Part shown: one piece after another, positions 35,556-44,956 of the stretch | How positions within the stretch are numbered: position 1 is the stretch's first letter | Layout: each line of letters begins with the position of its first letter | Source: an uncultured Bacteroides sp. | Lineage (GTDB): Bacteria > Bacteroidota > Bacteroidia > Bacteroidales > Bacteroidaceae | Direction: 5' to 3' | Assembly (NCBI RefSeq): GCF_905207245.1 | Contig: NZ_CAJLKP010000015.1 | Span: 1 to 64,000 of the forward strand | DNA length: 64,000 nt | The notes under the pieces: generated by a model | Told to the model about the DNA's origin: nothing | What the model saw: the letters and a program-made list of their open reading frames with translations, nothing else | The model's database searches: none | Translations under genes and position numbers: made by a program

Positions 35556-37205
35556 ATGAAAAAGATATTTCTGCTTACGACATTGCTATGCGCTGCCTGC
35601 TGGCAGGCGGACGCCCAATATGTATCCAAAGCCTGGGTATCTGATCAGAAGGATGGCACATACATCAATCCGGTGCTGCATGCCGATTATTCCGATCCGG
35701 ATGTCTGTGCGGCAGGTGAAGATTTTTATATGACGGCTTCCAGCTTCGGATGTGCTCCCGGTTTGCCCATTCTCCATTCCAAAGACTTGGTTAACTGGAA
35801 ATACGCAGGCTATGCGCTGAAACAGATAGAACCCATCGAGTTCTTCAATGCTCCCCAGCATGGAAAAGGTGTTTGGGCACCATCCATCCGCCACCATAAT
35901 GGAGAGTTTTATATCTATTGGGGAGATCCGGATCATGGCATCTTCATGGTAAAGACCAAAGACCCGGCCGGAGAATGGGAGAAACCGATATTGGTAAAAG
36001 CCGGTCGTGGCATGATAGACCCTGCTCCACTATGGGATGAAGATGAAAAAGTATATCTGGTACACGCATGGGCAGGAAGTCGTGCCGCACTGAACAGTGT
36101 TATCACAATTTGTGAGATGAATGCAGAAGGAACAAAAGTGATCAGTGATCCGGTACTGGTCTTTGATGGTAATGATGGAATCAACCATACAATTGAAGGC
36201 CCCAAACTCTATAAGCGGAATGGCTACTACTATATTTTTGCCCCGGCAGGCGGAGTAGCAACCGGATGGCAGTTAGTATTGCGTTCGCGGAATATATACG
36301 GTCCTTATGAGAAGAAGATTGTCATGGCGCAAGGCTCTACCGGCATCAATGGTCCCCACCAAGGCGCATGGGTTGATACGCAGACAGGGGAATCCTGGTT
36401 CGTTCACTTTCAGGATAAAGCCATGTATGGGCGTGTCGTTCACCTGAACCCGATGAAGTGGGTAAACGACTGGCCTGTAATTGGAGAAGATAAGGACGGC
36501 GATGGTTGTGGCGAACCAGTAACCCGTTATAAAAAGCCCAATGTAGGCAAGAATTACCCGGTAGAAACACCTGCGGACAGTGACAAGTTCAATACCCGTC
36601 AGTTAGGCCTACAATGGGAATGGCATGCCAATTATCAGGATACATTCGGATATACTTCCGACCTGGGATTCATCCGTATTTACGGACATATTCTCTCCGA
36701 AAACTTTGTGAATTTCTGGGAAGTGCCAAACCTTTTATTGCAGAAATTCATGGCAGAAGAGTTCACAGCAACTACCAAACTAAAAGTTTCCGCCAAAATG
36801 GACGGACAGCAATCCGGATTGATTGTGATGGGTTGGGACTATTGTTACCTCGGAGTAGAGAAAGAGGGCGATAAGTTTATATTGAAACAAGTGACTTGCA
36901 AGGATGCAGAGCAAAAGACACCCGAAACAGTCACTCGCCTGGCAGAATTACCTGCCAGCAGAAAGTACGAAGCAGGTTTGTTTCCCAACTACGAAAGAGA
37001 TATCTATCTACAGGTAAAAATAGAGAAAGGCGGTATCTGCCACTTCTATTACAGCCTGGATGGTAAGAAATATAAAGCAATAGGTATGCCTTTCACAGCC
37101 CGTCAGGGAAAATGGATAGGTGCCAAAGTAGGGCTATTCAGTACCACTCCTTATGGTAAGGAACGGGGATGGGTAGATGCCGATTGGTTTCACATAGATA
37201 AATAA
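35556..37205 (+). CDS. GH43 glycoside hydrolase with C-terminal beta-sandwich
   Basis: 549 residues, signal peptide ending ADAQ. Five-blade propeller (about 30-330) with YSDPDVC (base Asp), GMIDPAPLWD (pKa Asp) and TIEGPKLYKR (acid Glu), plus WAPSIRHHNGEFYIYWGDP. A C-terminal sandwich (about 345-549; LQWEWHANYQD, QSGLIVMGWDYCYLGVEKEG) is typical of GH43_12/GH43_9-like enzymes. Likely an exo-arabinofuranosidase, xylosidase or galactosidase. A TCGTATTAATA box at 35447-35457 lies in the 146-bp gap before it, so it may have its own promoter; GH88 follows after 13 bp. Confidence 0.9.
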   Translation: MKKIFLLTTLLCAACWQADAQYVSKAWVSDQKDGTYINPVLHADYSDPDVCAAGEDFYMTASSFGCAPGLPILHSKDLVNWKYAGYALKQIEPIEFFNAPQHGKGVWAPSIRHHNGEFYIYWGDPDHGIFMVKTKDPAGEWEKPILVKAGRGMIDPAPLWDEDEKVYLVHAWAGSRAALNSVITICEMNAEGTKVISDPVLVFDGNDGINHTIEGPKLYKRNGYYYIFAPAGGVATGWQLVLRSRNIYGPYEKKIVMAQGSTGINGPHQGAWVDTQTGESWFVHFQDKAMYGRVVHLNPMKWVNDWPVIGEDKDGDGCGEPVTRYKKPNVGKNYPVETPADSDKFNTRQLGLQWEWHANYQDTFGYTSDLGFIRIYGHILSENFVNFWEVPNLLLQKFMAEEFTATTKLKVSAKMDGQQSGLIVMGWDYCYLGVEKEGDKFILKQVTCKDAEQKTPETVTRLAELPASRKYEAGLFPNYERDIYLQVKIEKGGICHFYYSLDGKKYKAIGMPFTARQGKWIGAKVGLFSTTPYGKERGWVDADWFHIDK

Positions 37206-37218
37206 AAAGACTGATTAT

Positions 37219-38442
37219 ATGAAAACAAAAGAACTACTGTTCGGTGCATGCTTGTGCATGTTTACAGCTTGCAACATGCCCGAGAAAGGAATGGATGTAG
37301 ATGTATATGAGGCGCTGGATTACTGTGACGCCCAGGTACAACGCACTTTAACAGAACTAAAAGCGGCAGAAGGTACTATCGACTACTCGATGATGCCCCG
37401 TAACATCATGGACAGCCTCAACACCTGGCATTGCCGAAAAGCAACAAAGGATGAATGGTGCAGTGGCTTCTGGCCGGGAGTTTTATGGTATGATTACGAA
37501 TATACCGGTAAAGCAGCCATAAAGAAAGAAGCAGAGAAATTCACCGAACCGTTGAAGTTCCTGTCACAAATTCCGGCATACGACCATGACCTGGGTTTTC
37601 TGATCTTTTGCAGCTACGGCAATGGATATCGGTTGACACATAATCCGGAATACAAACAAGTGATTCTGGATACAGCAGATTCACTGGCAACCTTGTTCAA
37701 ACCTCGTGTAGGCACTATACTTTCATGGCCACGTAATGTAGAAATGTTCGGTGGACACAATACGATCATGGATAATATGATAAACCTGGAAATGCTTTTC
37801 TGGGCTGCCAAGAACGGAGGAAACCCATATCTGGCAGATATAGCAGTGTCGCACGCTGATAAGACTATGAAATATCAGTTCCGTCCCGACTACACTTCCT
37901 ATCACGTAGCAGTTTATGATACTTTGACGGGCGACTTCATAAAAGGAGTTACACATCAGGGATATGCAGACAATACCATGTGGGCACGCGGACAGGCGTG
38001 GGCTATCTATGGATATACAGTAGTCTACAGGGAAACATTAGATCCGCGATATCTGGATTTTGTACAGAAAGTAACAGATGTATATTTAGAAAGATTGCCG
38101 GAAGACTATGTGCCTTACTGGGATTTTGATGACCCCAATATCCCGAATGTCCCACGTGATGCTTCCGCTGCAAGTGTAACCGCATCGGCTTTACTTGAAC
38201 TCTCCACTTACCTGCCCGGCAAAAAGGGAGAAGAATATAAGAATGCAGCTATAAAAATGTTGGCAAGCCTGAGTTCGGACAAGTATCAATGCGGCAAAAG
38301 CAAACCGGCATTCCTCCTTCACTCCACCGGACACTTGCCGAATAATTCTGAAATAGATGCTGCCATCATCTATGCAGATTATTACTATATTGAAGCCTTG
38401 ATACGACTAAAAAATTCAATCGAAAACAAGGCTGTCATATAA
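37219..38442 (+). CDS. GH88 unsaturated glucuronyl hydrolase lipoprotein
   Basis: 407 residues, lipobox FTAC. (Alpha/alpha)6 barrel of the GH88 family: WCSGFWPGVLWYDYE, YDHDLGFLIFCSYGNGYR (Asp124), TIMDNMINLEMLFWAA (Asp185), WARGQAWAIYGYT and YWDFDDPNIPNVPRDASAASVTASALLELS. Asp124 and Asp185 are 61 residues apart, as are the catalytic Asp88 and Asp149 of the Bacillus enzyme. GH88 hydrates the 4,5-unsaturated uronic acid left by lyases, so it completes the pathway begun by the two lyases in this PUL. A lipid anchor keeps it on a membrane. Last intact gene of the PUL. Confidence 0.92.
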   Translation: MKTKELLFGACLCMFTACNMPEKGMDVDVYEALDYCDAQVQRTLTELKAAEGTIDYSMMPRNIMDSLNTWHCRKATKDEWCSGFWPGVLWYDYEYTGKAAIKKEAEKFTEPLKFLSQIPAYDHDLGFLIFCSYGNGYRLTHNPEYKQVILDTADSLATLFKPRVGTILSWPRNVEMFGGHNTIMDNMINLEMLFWAAKNGGNPYLADIAVSHADKTMKYQFRPDYTSYHVAVYDTLTGDFIKGVTHQGYADNTMWARGQAWAIYGYTVVYRETLDPRYLDFVQKVTDVYLERLPEDYVPYWDFDDPNIPNVPRDASAASVTASALLELSTYLPGKKGEEYKNAAIKMLASLSSDKYQCGKSKPAFLLHSTGHLPNNSEIDAAIIYADYYYIEALIRLKNSIENKAVI

Positions 38443-38460
38443 AGGAAACACTCTCCCCTC

Positions 38461-38620
38461 TTACTGTTCCAGTTTGAGGGGAAGTGTAAACCAGAAGGTA
38501 GACCCTTTTCCCAACGTAGACTCAACTCCGATTTCACCGCCCATATTTTGAATGCAATATTTTCGCATGTCATCCCTCAACAATAAGGGGTATTGCCCGG
38601 CATTAACACTGCTTTCGGAA
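38461..38620 (-). pseudogene. C-terminal remnant of a histidine kinase gene
   Basis: Minus strand ending at a TAA (38461-38463) reads [20 protein letters not shown] followed by [15 protein letters not shown], the G2 box and final strand of a HATPase_c domain. Upstream, the Gly-rich G1 box is lost and the sequence breaks up (near 38600). The rest, to 38900, shows no gene. PULs of this sort are normally controlled by histidine-kinase-containing regulators, so this could be the stump of the cognate regulator or of a duplicate. Confidence 0.7.
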
Positions 38621-38903
38621 GATTTTCTCCATAGGTAGAAAACAGATTTTCTTTATATTATCTCAGAATTTCGGGTGTTTCAATAATCAGAATATTCATA
38701 TATTCCACTTTCATACTTATATTTCTCTGATTATACTTTTTCTGCATAATATGTGAAATAATAGTCTGACTCCAGGGAGCACCTGATGCATAACTACTAA
38801 TAATCACATAATTTGATTTGATAAAAAAACACATAAAAATAATATTTGATTCGCCAGAAAATATTTTCAATCCGGCAATCAATATTTTTTCAATAAATAA
38901 TTC

Positions 38904-38911
38904 TATATTTG
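38904..38911 (+). promoter_or_regulatory. Promoter -7 box for the small lipoprotein gene
   Basis: TATATTTG matches TAnnTTTG and lies 32 nt before the ATG at 38944, which supports that start over longer upstream alternatives. Confidence 0.55.
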
Positions 38912-38943
38912 CATCTAATATTTACCACGAAAAACTATTATAT

Positions 38944-39237
38944 ATGAAGAACATCATTTATTTGTTTGTATTTACAGTCATTGCAGGATGTACCAGCTCT
39001 TGTAAACAAGAAAGCCAATCCAAAGTAGTTAATGGCATTGTTTATGATGCCACAATGAACAATATAACTCTAATAACCGGTGAAGGAGATACAGTCAATA
39101 TCAGTACCATGGATGCTAATACAAACAAGATAGGTGGTGTACTATTAGATGACAGCGTAGAAGTGACATATGTCAAGGAAAAGATTGAAGAAACAGAAAT
39201 CCTGAAAGCTACGGAGGTGGTAATTATTAAAAAGTAA
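38944..39237 (+). CDS. Small lipoprotein of unknown function
   Basis: 97 residues: MKNIIYLFVFTVIAGC gives a lipobox cysteine near 16, then a Ser/Gln-rich linker and a compact beta-rich domain (VVNGIVYDATMNNITLITGEGDTVNISTMDANTNKIGGVLLDDSVEVTYVKE). The pattern suggests a small OB-like or beta-barrel fold found in other short Bacteroides lipoproteins, with no active-site motif. The start is fixed by the promoter box inside the longer upstream reading frame. Convergent with queF; a C-rich spacer separates them. Function unknown. Confidence 0.7.
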   Translation: MKNIIYLFVFTVIAGCTSSCKQESQSKVVNGIVYDATMNNITLITGEGDTVNISTMDANTNKIGGVLLDDSVEVTYVKEKIEETEILKATEVVIIKK

Positions 39238-39270
39238 TATTTGGGGGTGTTTCTTTCACCCCCCCAAATA

Positions 39271-39726
39271 TTATTCCCTATTCATAAGACGCTGCTCCGC
39301 CATGGCTTCATACCTTGTTCCCGGACGTCCATAGTTAGCATACGGATAAATGGAGATGCCACCGCGCGGCGTAAAGAGCCCTGTCACCTCAATATATTTA
39401 GGGTTCATCAAGTTGATAAGGTCTTTCATTATGATATTCACGCAATCTTCATGGAAAGCACCATGATTTCGGAAGCTGAAAAGATAGAGTTTCAAACTCT
39501 TGCTTTCCACCATTTTAATATCAGGAATATAGCTGATACGGATTTCTGCAAAATCGGGCTGCCCGGTTATGGGACATAAACTGGTAAATTCCGGACAATT
39601 AAAACGCACCCAATAATCATTCCCAGGATGTTTGTTATCAAAAGCTTCCAGTACTTCGGGAGCATAATCTTGCTTATATTCTGTTTTTCTTCCCAAAAGG
39701 GAGAGTTGGTCTTTCAGTTCAGTCAT
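39271..39726 (-). CDS. queF: NADPH-dependent 7-cyano-7-deazaguanine reductase
   Basis: 151 residues, the short unimodular form. Reduces preQ0 to preQ1 in queuosine biosynthesis. Visible features: [25 protein letters not shown], holding the catalytic cysteine and the substrate Asp; the QueF NADPH-binding-type segment [22 protein letters not shown]; and [21 protein letters not shown] near the end. It is the last gene of the minus-strand run yhhQ-queC-queF, 10 bp after queC, so it is co-transcribed under the leader described at 41101-41160. Assignment secure. Confidence 0.95.
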   Translation of the reverse strand: MTELKDQLSLLGRKTEYKQDYAPEVLEAFDNKHPGNDYWVRFNCPEFTSLCPITGQPDFAEIRISYIPDIKMVESKSLKLYLFSFRNHGAFHEDCVNIIMKDLINLMNPKYIEVTGLFTPRGGISIYPYANYGRPGTRYEAMAEQRLMNRE

Positions 39727-39736
39727 AACTATACTA

Positions 39737-40396
39737 TCATTTACTATTAAGATATTTCTCTAATCCTTCACGACGCAGCTTGCATGCAGGGCAGTGACCG
39801 CAACCATCACCTGGAATACCATTATAACACGTCAAAGTTTCGCTTCGTATCAATTCCAGTACTCCCAACTCATCTGCCAGTCCCCAGGTTTCCGCTTTAT
39901 CAATCCACATCAAGGGGGTATGGATGACGAACTGCTCATCCATGGCCAGGTTCAACGTTACATTGAGAGACTTAATAAAAGCATCCCTACAGTCGGGATA
40001 GCCACTGAAATCTGTCTGGGATACTCCTGTCACCATATGACTGATGCCACGCTCACGGGCATACACAGCAGCTATACTCAGGAAGAACAGATTGCGCCCC
40101 GGCACAAATGTATTGGGAAAACTATTGGCAGGCTTCTCCTGGTCCATGACCATGGTAGCATCTGTTAGCGAATTATGCCCCAACTTACCGATAAAAGATA
40201 CATCCATTACTTCAAAATCCACATCGGCTTTACGGGCTATTTCCCGAGCCAATTCTACCTCTTTCTCATGCTTCTGTCCATACAAGAAACTCAAAGCAAC
40301 CACTTTCTTGAATTTATGCTTCGCCCAGAACAAACAAGTGGTAGAGTCTTGCCCACCACTAAATACTACTAATGCAACTTCTTTATTCACAATCAT
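39737..40396 (-). CDS. queC: 7-cyano-7-deazaguanine (preQ0) synthase
   Basis: 219 residues. ATP-dependent conversion of 7-carboxy-7-deazaguanine to preQ0. The PP-loop [11 protein letters not shown] lies near the N-terminus, [18 protein letters not shown] in the middle, and the zinc-binding cysteine cluster [19 protein letters not shown] near the C-terminus. Length fits the family. It lies 23 bp after the transporter gene and 10 bp before queF. No queD or queE is seen nearby, so those steps must be elsewhere or be bypassed by uptake of precursors. Confidence 0.96.
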   Translation of the reverse strand: MIVNKEVALVVFSGGQDSTTCLFWAKHKFKKVVALSFLYGQKHEKEVELAREIARKADVDFEVMDVSFIGKLGHNSLTDATMVMDQEKPANSFPNTFVPGRNLFFLSIAAVYARERGISHMVTGVSQTDFSGYPDCRDAFIKSLNVTLNLAMDEQFVIHTPLMWIDKAETWGLADELGVLELIRSETLTCYNGIPGDGCGHCPACKLRREGLEKYLNSK

Positions 40397-40419
40397 TTAA
40401 TTATTACTTGCAAATTATC

Positions 40420-41100
40420 TTAAATATCTTTGATTTTCAACACATTATAGGAAATACCTTCATCATACACATCACTTCCGTCAATACGTTTAATAGCCGC
40501 CACAACGCGGATGGTAACCGGAAGGATCAATACTTCATACAGGGATTTCAATACAATCTGAATACACATCATCATCAACAACTCAGGCCAGGCAATAATT
40601 CCTCCAAAAGCAACGGGAAAGAATATCAGAGAATCCGCCGTCTCCCCTACTATCGTCGACCAGATGGCACGAGCTGAAAAATGCCGTCCGCCGCTCGCCA
40701 CTTTCATACGACTCATGACGTAAGCATTGAGAAATGAACCGACCAGAAATGCCGTTAGACTGGCCACTACAATGCGTGGCGCCATGCCAAATACGAAATT
40801 AAAATGTGCCTCTCCTTCCCAGAACGGTGCAGCAGGCAAAGCCACAGCTATCAGTCCCAGCATGACCACAAAAAAATTCATAGCAAATCCGCTCCAGATG
40901 ATAAGACGGGCTTTGCGAAAGCCCCACACCTCTGCAATGCAATCATTAATAATATAAGAGATAGGGAAAACCAGTAAACCTGCGGTTACGGTAATACCGA
41001 AAACCTGGATGACTTTTGTTTCAAGAAGATTGGCTGCAATCAGACATACATTAAAAAGAATGCCTAGCAGCATAAAAGGTACAGATACTTTTTGCTTCAT
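40420..41100 (-). CDS. yhhQ: Queuosine precursor transporter (YhhQ family)
   Basis: 226 residues with about six hydrophobic segments (VPFMLLGILFNVCLIAANLL, ITVTAGLLVFPISYIINDCI, LIIWSGFAMNFFVVMLGLIAVAL and others). YhhQ/QPTR hallmarks are present: ISYIINDCIAEVWGFRKAR and SFLNAYVMSRMKV. Imports preQ0/preQ1-type deazapurines across the inner membrane. First gene of the queuosine operon, directly downstream of a preQ1-riboswitch-like leader. Family call is strong; the transported species is known for homologues only. Confidence 0.92.
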   Translation of the reverse strand: MKQKVSVPFMLLGILFNVCLIAANLLETKVIQVFGITVTAGLLVFPISYIINDCIAEVWGFRKARLIIWSGFAMNFFVVMLGLIAVALPAAPFWEGEAHFNFVFGMAPRIVVASLTAFLVGSFLNAYVMSRMKVASGGRHFSARAIWSTIVGETADSLIFFPVAFGGIIAWPELLMMMCIQIVLKSLYEVLILPVTIRVVAAIKRIDGSDVYDEGISYNVLKIKDI

Positions 41101-41160
41101 AATTCCTGTTTTTTACGTGGTGTTCTAGAATACACGACCGCTATCCACGGCATCATACAT
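41101..41160 (-). promoter_or_regulatory. Probable preQ1-I riboswitch in the queuosine operon leader
   Basis: On the minus strand a short P1 stem CGTG/CACG encloses an L1 loop with TTCTAG and a cytosine next to P1, and is followed by TAAAAAACAGGA just before the start codon. A-rich AAAAAAC tails after a small C-containing hairpin are the mark of the preQ1-I class, and the genes it precedes are exactly the preQ1 pathway. The tail departs from the usual ACTA, so the P2 pairing must be checked. It would block translation when preQ1 is bound. Confidence 0.6.
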
Positions 41161-41174
41161 TTTTAATCCGGATA

Positions 41175-41182
41175 CAAAGATA
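41175..41182 (-). promoter_or_regulatory. Promoter -7 box of the yhhQ-queC-queF operon
   Basis: TATCTTTG on the minus strand, 75 nt before the yhhQ start, placing the candidate riboswitch within the leader transcript. Confidence 0.65.
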
Positions 41183-41526
41183 CGATAAGTTTCCAAAATC
41201 GGCAAATAATATACTTTTTAACGAAAAGAAGAGAATATATGACTCTATCCATCACCTCATTTACTTCATATCAGAGAGGTGATTTTGTTAACAAACTTTA
41301 AACGCTTTCTAAAAACAAAGAAATAAACAAACACAAAAAGCAATAAAAATAAGTCTAAACTCCTAATATACAACATCATAAACCATTATCAATATATTTT
41401 TCAAAAATGCAAGCCAGTTGCATCTAAATCTTCATTTTATTCACGCAACTTTCTTAAGCAAAGAAAACTATATATAACAGAGTTTAATATATACCTTTAA
41501 CTATTTTAAATGAAGAAAATACAAAT

Positions 41527-41534
41527 TATATTTG
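41527..41534 (+). promoter_or_regulatory. Promoter -7 box of the SusC-SusD-GH18 operon, with long leader
   Basis: TATATTTG matches the consensus and would give a leader of about 185 nt before the SusC start at 41726. The 41183-41725 gap is AT-rich and contains no gene. Long SusC leaders can hold antisense-RNA or regulatory targets in Bacteroides. Confidence 0.45.
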
Positions 41535-41725
41535 GAGTAGCAATATCAGAACAATACATGAAACAACTTCTGACTTAAAACGCTGAAATACCTTATTTAT
41601 AATATTAACCTTAGAAAAACAATTGCTTATGAGAAAAGAATCAATGACCTAAGACATTCTATTGTCCATCTCACTATCTAATTTATTCAAATCCCAATTT
41701 AGCTTTAAACAAAAATCATCAAATC

Positions 41726-44700
41726 ATGAATGAAAATCGCGCACGAGGAACACTGCATAACAAAATCCTCACAACCATTGCCATTGTAGCCTTACTAATA
41801 GGAAGCAATACCACTCTGGCAATCGAAACAAATTCAGAAGGTTTATCCGGAATTGCAGAACAATTGCAATCACAAGTTGCCAATGGTGTAGTAATAGACC
41901 AAATGGGCGACCCCGTCATTGGAGCAAGTGTTCTGGAAAAAGGGACAACCAATGGTATCATTACCAATATAGATGGTAAATTCTCGCTTTCCGTGAAAAG
42001 AGATGCTATTTTGGTAATCTCTTATATCGGTTATAAAACGCAGGAAGTAAAAGTAGCTCCAAATATGAGAATAACCTTGATAGAAGATGCCGAGCTACTG
42101 GAAGAAGTTGTAGTAGTTGGTTATGGAGTTCAAAAAAAGAAGCTGGTTACCGGTGCTACTGTACAAGTAAAAGGAACCGATATTGCTAAACTAAATACAA
42201 CAGATGTATTAGGAGGTCTACAAAGCCAGGCTCCTGGCGTAAACATCACTTCAAACGGAGGTTTTCTAGGACAAGGATTTAAAGTTAATATCCGCGGTTT
42301 GGGAACTAATGGAAATTATTCTCCTTTATATGTAGTAGATGGAGTAGTCAATGGTAGTATCGACGGGCTTAGTCCTGCTGACGTCGAATCTATAGACGTT
42401 TTAAAAGATGCCGCGTCTGCTGCTATTTACGGTTCGCGTGCCGCCAACGGAGTTATTCTTATCACTACCAAACAAGGTAAAGCTGGTAATTTTGAAGCTA
42501 GTTATGATGGCTATTACGGCATTCAGAATCTTCCCAAAATTGCTACCATGCTAAACGCTAAAGAATACATGATGATAGAGGACGAAATGCATATGATGGA
42601 TGGCACCCCACTCCTGAGTTGGGAGAAATGGCTAACGGCGGCTGATTATAAAGCCATCCAGGAAGGGACCTGGAATGGGACCAACTGGATAAAGGAGATA
42701 TTAAATAATGACGCTCCGATTCAAAGTCACTCGCTGAATTTTACTGGAGGCACTGAACGCTCGAACTTTTCTATCGGCTTTACCTATTTTAATCAGGAAG
42801 CCACTATGGGAGCACCTGGTCGTGTTGCTAGTATGGACCGATATAATGCTCGTATCAACTCTAACCATATCCTTAAAAAGGTAGGAAACCTCGACGTCCT
42901 CAAGATAGGCCAGACACTTAATTACAAATTTCAACAAACGACAGGTTCTTTCGCTACTGGTGATATTTACTGGAATGGTACGCGTGACATGTTAACTACT
43001 ACTCCATTGATGCACGCTTACAATAGTAAGGGAGATTATTACTTATATGATGATGCACAAGAAGAAGGATATGGAGAGAATACAACAAATCCAATAGCCT
43101 ATATGGACTATTATACAAGTCATGCATTAAGTAAAAGCCATTACTTGCAGTCCAGCTTCTATGCAGAATTACAACCTATCAAGAATTTGCGCATCAAGTC
43201 GCAATTCGGATACATTTTATCTGCTTCAAGCTATCGTTCTTATATCCCCAGCTATCGCCCATTAAGCCAAAGTCTGACCACACAAGATGACAGAGTAACC
43301 CAATCTATGTCACTCAATCACCGTTGGTCGTGGGAAAATACAGTTAGTTATAACTTCAGCATCAAAGATCACCACATTGACGCAGTAATAGGACAAAGTC
43401 TTGAGAAATACGGCATGGGCGACTCCATGAGTGCCAATGCAGAAGGTTCAGAATTCTCTGATTTTGAACATGCCTATCTGAGTAACATAAAATACGATGA
43501 TAAAAATAAGATTAAAAGTTTAACAGGAACACCCGGTGCCGCAGGACAAATGGCTTCCTTCTTTGGTCGCATAAACTACAATTATAAAGAAAAGTATATG
43601 GCAACAGCTATTATGCGTGCAGACGGGTCCTCTATTTTCGCCCGTGGTCATCGTTGGGGATACTTTCCATCTTTCTCAGTCGGCTGGGTCATTACAAACG
43701 AAAGCTTCATGCCGGACCTCAACTGGCTGGACTTCTTAAAGCTACGCGCATCCTGGGGACAAAATGGTAATAATGCCGTAAATACTTTTGAGTATATATC
43801 ACGTATTACTGCCAATAACGGTTATGGAGGTTACTCATTTGGCGATTCCATGGATCAAGTTTCTATTGGTTCCTACGCATACAAGCTGACAAATCCCGAC
43901 CTTTCCTGGGAAACTCAGGAACAACTTAATATAGGTATCGATGCACGCTTCTTCAATAACCGTCTGGCACTTGAGTTTGATTGGTATAAACGGTTAACCA
44001 AAGATTGGCTTATCACCCCACCAGTACTTTATTCATTTGGCTCAAGTCCGGCTGCCGTTAATGGTGGAGTTATACGCAATACCGGATTTGAAATAGGCCT
44101 TCACTGGAATGACAACATAGGCAAAGACTGGAATTATGGTATAAATGTAGCTCCTGCATTCAATAAAAACAAAATTACCGAGCTCCCCAATGAAGATGGT
44201 ATCCTTCATGGTCCTTCAGGTAACTTATGGAATGCATCTGATGAATGTGCTCGTGGAGAAATAGGGAAACCTTTAGGATATTTCTATGGATACAAAAGCC
44301 TTGGCATTTTCCAAAACCAAAAACAAATCGACGAGTATAAAGGAGCTAAAGAAAATGGAGCTCAGACACAACCTGGTGATGTAATCTGGGCAGACGTTAA
44401 TAATGACGGAGTGATTAATTCCGAGGATCGTACAGAAATCGGTAATCCCCACCCGGATTTCACACTTGGTCTCTCCTTCAATGTCAGTTGGAAGATGATC
44501 GACCTCTCTGTTACTACCTATGGAGCTTTTGGTCAGCAAATCTTAAAATGCTATAGGGATTATGCAAGTTCTCCATTGCAAAACTTCACTACAGACATCC
44601 TGGAGCGTTGGCATGGAGAAGGAACCTCCAACAAATTGCCTCGTCTGGCAAGTACCGGTGGCAGCAATTGGTCTAAAGTATCTGATATTTATGTAGAAGA

Positions 44701-44944
44701 CGGTGATTACCTCAAAATTAAAAATATCACCATCGGAGTTGATTTCAAGAAGATATTCAAAAAGATACCTCTGCAACAACTCAGACTTTATGCCACAGTT
44801 CAAAACTTATATACCTTCACTGGATACTCTGGAATGGATCCAGAAATCGGTTATGGTGGCGATTTCGGTTGGGTACAAGGCATAGATTTAGGATATTATC
44901 CTGAAGCCCGCACATGTATGATCGGTTTAAATGTCAAATTCTAA
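41726..44944 (+). CDS. SusC/RagA-family TonB-dependent outer-membrane transporter
   Basis: 1072 residues. N-terminal export signal (about 1-32), carboxypeptidase-regulatory-like domain (about 52-130; ANGVVIDQMGDPVIGASVLEKGT...IDGKFSLSV), then the SusC-type EEVVVVGYG segment, plug domain (GLQSQAPGVNITSNGG, IRGLGTNGNYSPLYVVDGVV, ADVESIDVLKDAASAAIYGSRAANGVILITTK) and a 22-strand barrel ending MIGLNVKF. Imports oligosaccharides in complex with the SusD encoded 12 bp downstream. The GH18 in the operon points to a GlcNAc-containing substrate. No STN domain, so no direct anti-sigma signalling is expected. Secure. Confidence 0.97.
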   Translation: MNENRARGTLHNKILTTIAIVALLIGSNTTLAIETNSEGLSGIAEQLQSQVANGVVIDQMGDPVIGASVLEKGTTNGIITNIDGKFSLSVKRDAILVISYIGYKTQEVKVAPNMRITLIEDAELLEEVVVVGYGVQKKKLVTGATVQVKGTDIAKLNTTDVLGGLQSQAPGVNITSNGGFLGQGFKVNIRGLGTNGNYSPLYVVDGVVNGSIDGLSPADVESIDVLKDAASAAIYGSRAANGVILITTKQGKAGNFEASYDGYYGIQNLPKIATMLNAKEYMMIEDEMHMMDGTPLLSWEKWLTAADYKAIQEGTWNGTNWIKEILNNDAPIQSHSLNFTGGTERSNFSIGFTYFNQEATMGAPGRVASMDRYNARINSNHILKKVGNLDVLKIGQTLNYKFQQTTGSFATGDIYWNGTRDMLTTTPLMHAYNSKGDYYLYDDAQEEGYGENTTNPIAYMDYYTSHALSKSHYLQSSFYAELQPIKNLRIKSQFGYILSASSYRSYIPSYRPLSQSLTTQDDRVTQSMSLNHRWSWENTVSYNFSIKDHHIDAVIGQSLEKYGMGDSMSANAEGSEFSDFEHAYLSNIKYDDKNKIKSLTGTPGAAGQMASFFGRINYNYKEKYMATAIMRADGSSIFARGHRWGYFPSFSVGWVITNESFMPDLNWLDFLKLRASWGQNGNNAVNTFEYISRITANNGYGGYSFGDSMDQVSIGSYAYKLTNPDLSWETQEQLNIGIDARFFNNRLALEFDWYKRLTKDWLITPPVLYSFGSSPAAVNGGVIRNTGFEIGLHWNDNIGKDWNYGINVAPAFNKNKITELPNEDGILHGPSGNLWNASDECARGEIGKPLGYFYGYKSLGIFQNQKQIDEYKGAKENGAQTQPGDVIWADVNNDGVINSEDRTEIGNPHPDFTLGLSFNVSWKMIDLSVTTYGAFGQQILKCYRDYASSPLQNFTTDILERWHGEGTSNKLPRLASTGGSNWSKVSDIYVEDGDYLKIKNITIGVDFKKIFKKIPLQQLRLYATVQNLYTFTGYSGMDPEIGYGGDFGWVQGIDLGYYPEARTCMIGLNVKF

Positions 44945-44956
44945 TAATATGAAAAT

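Noticed and set aside
38641..38882. Minus-strand frame of about 74 codons
   Set aside because: Composition is erratic, there is no start signal, and it runs across decayed sequence next to the kinase remnant.
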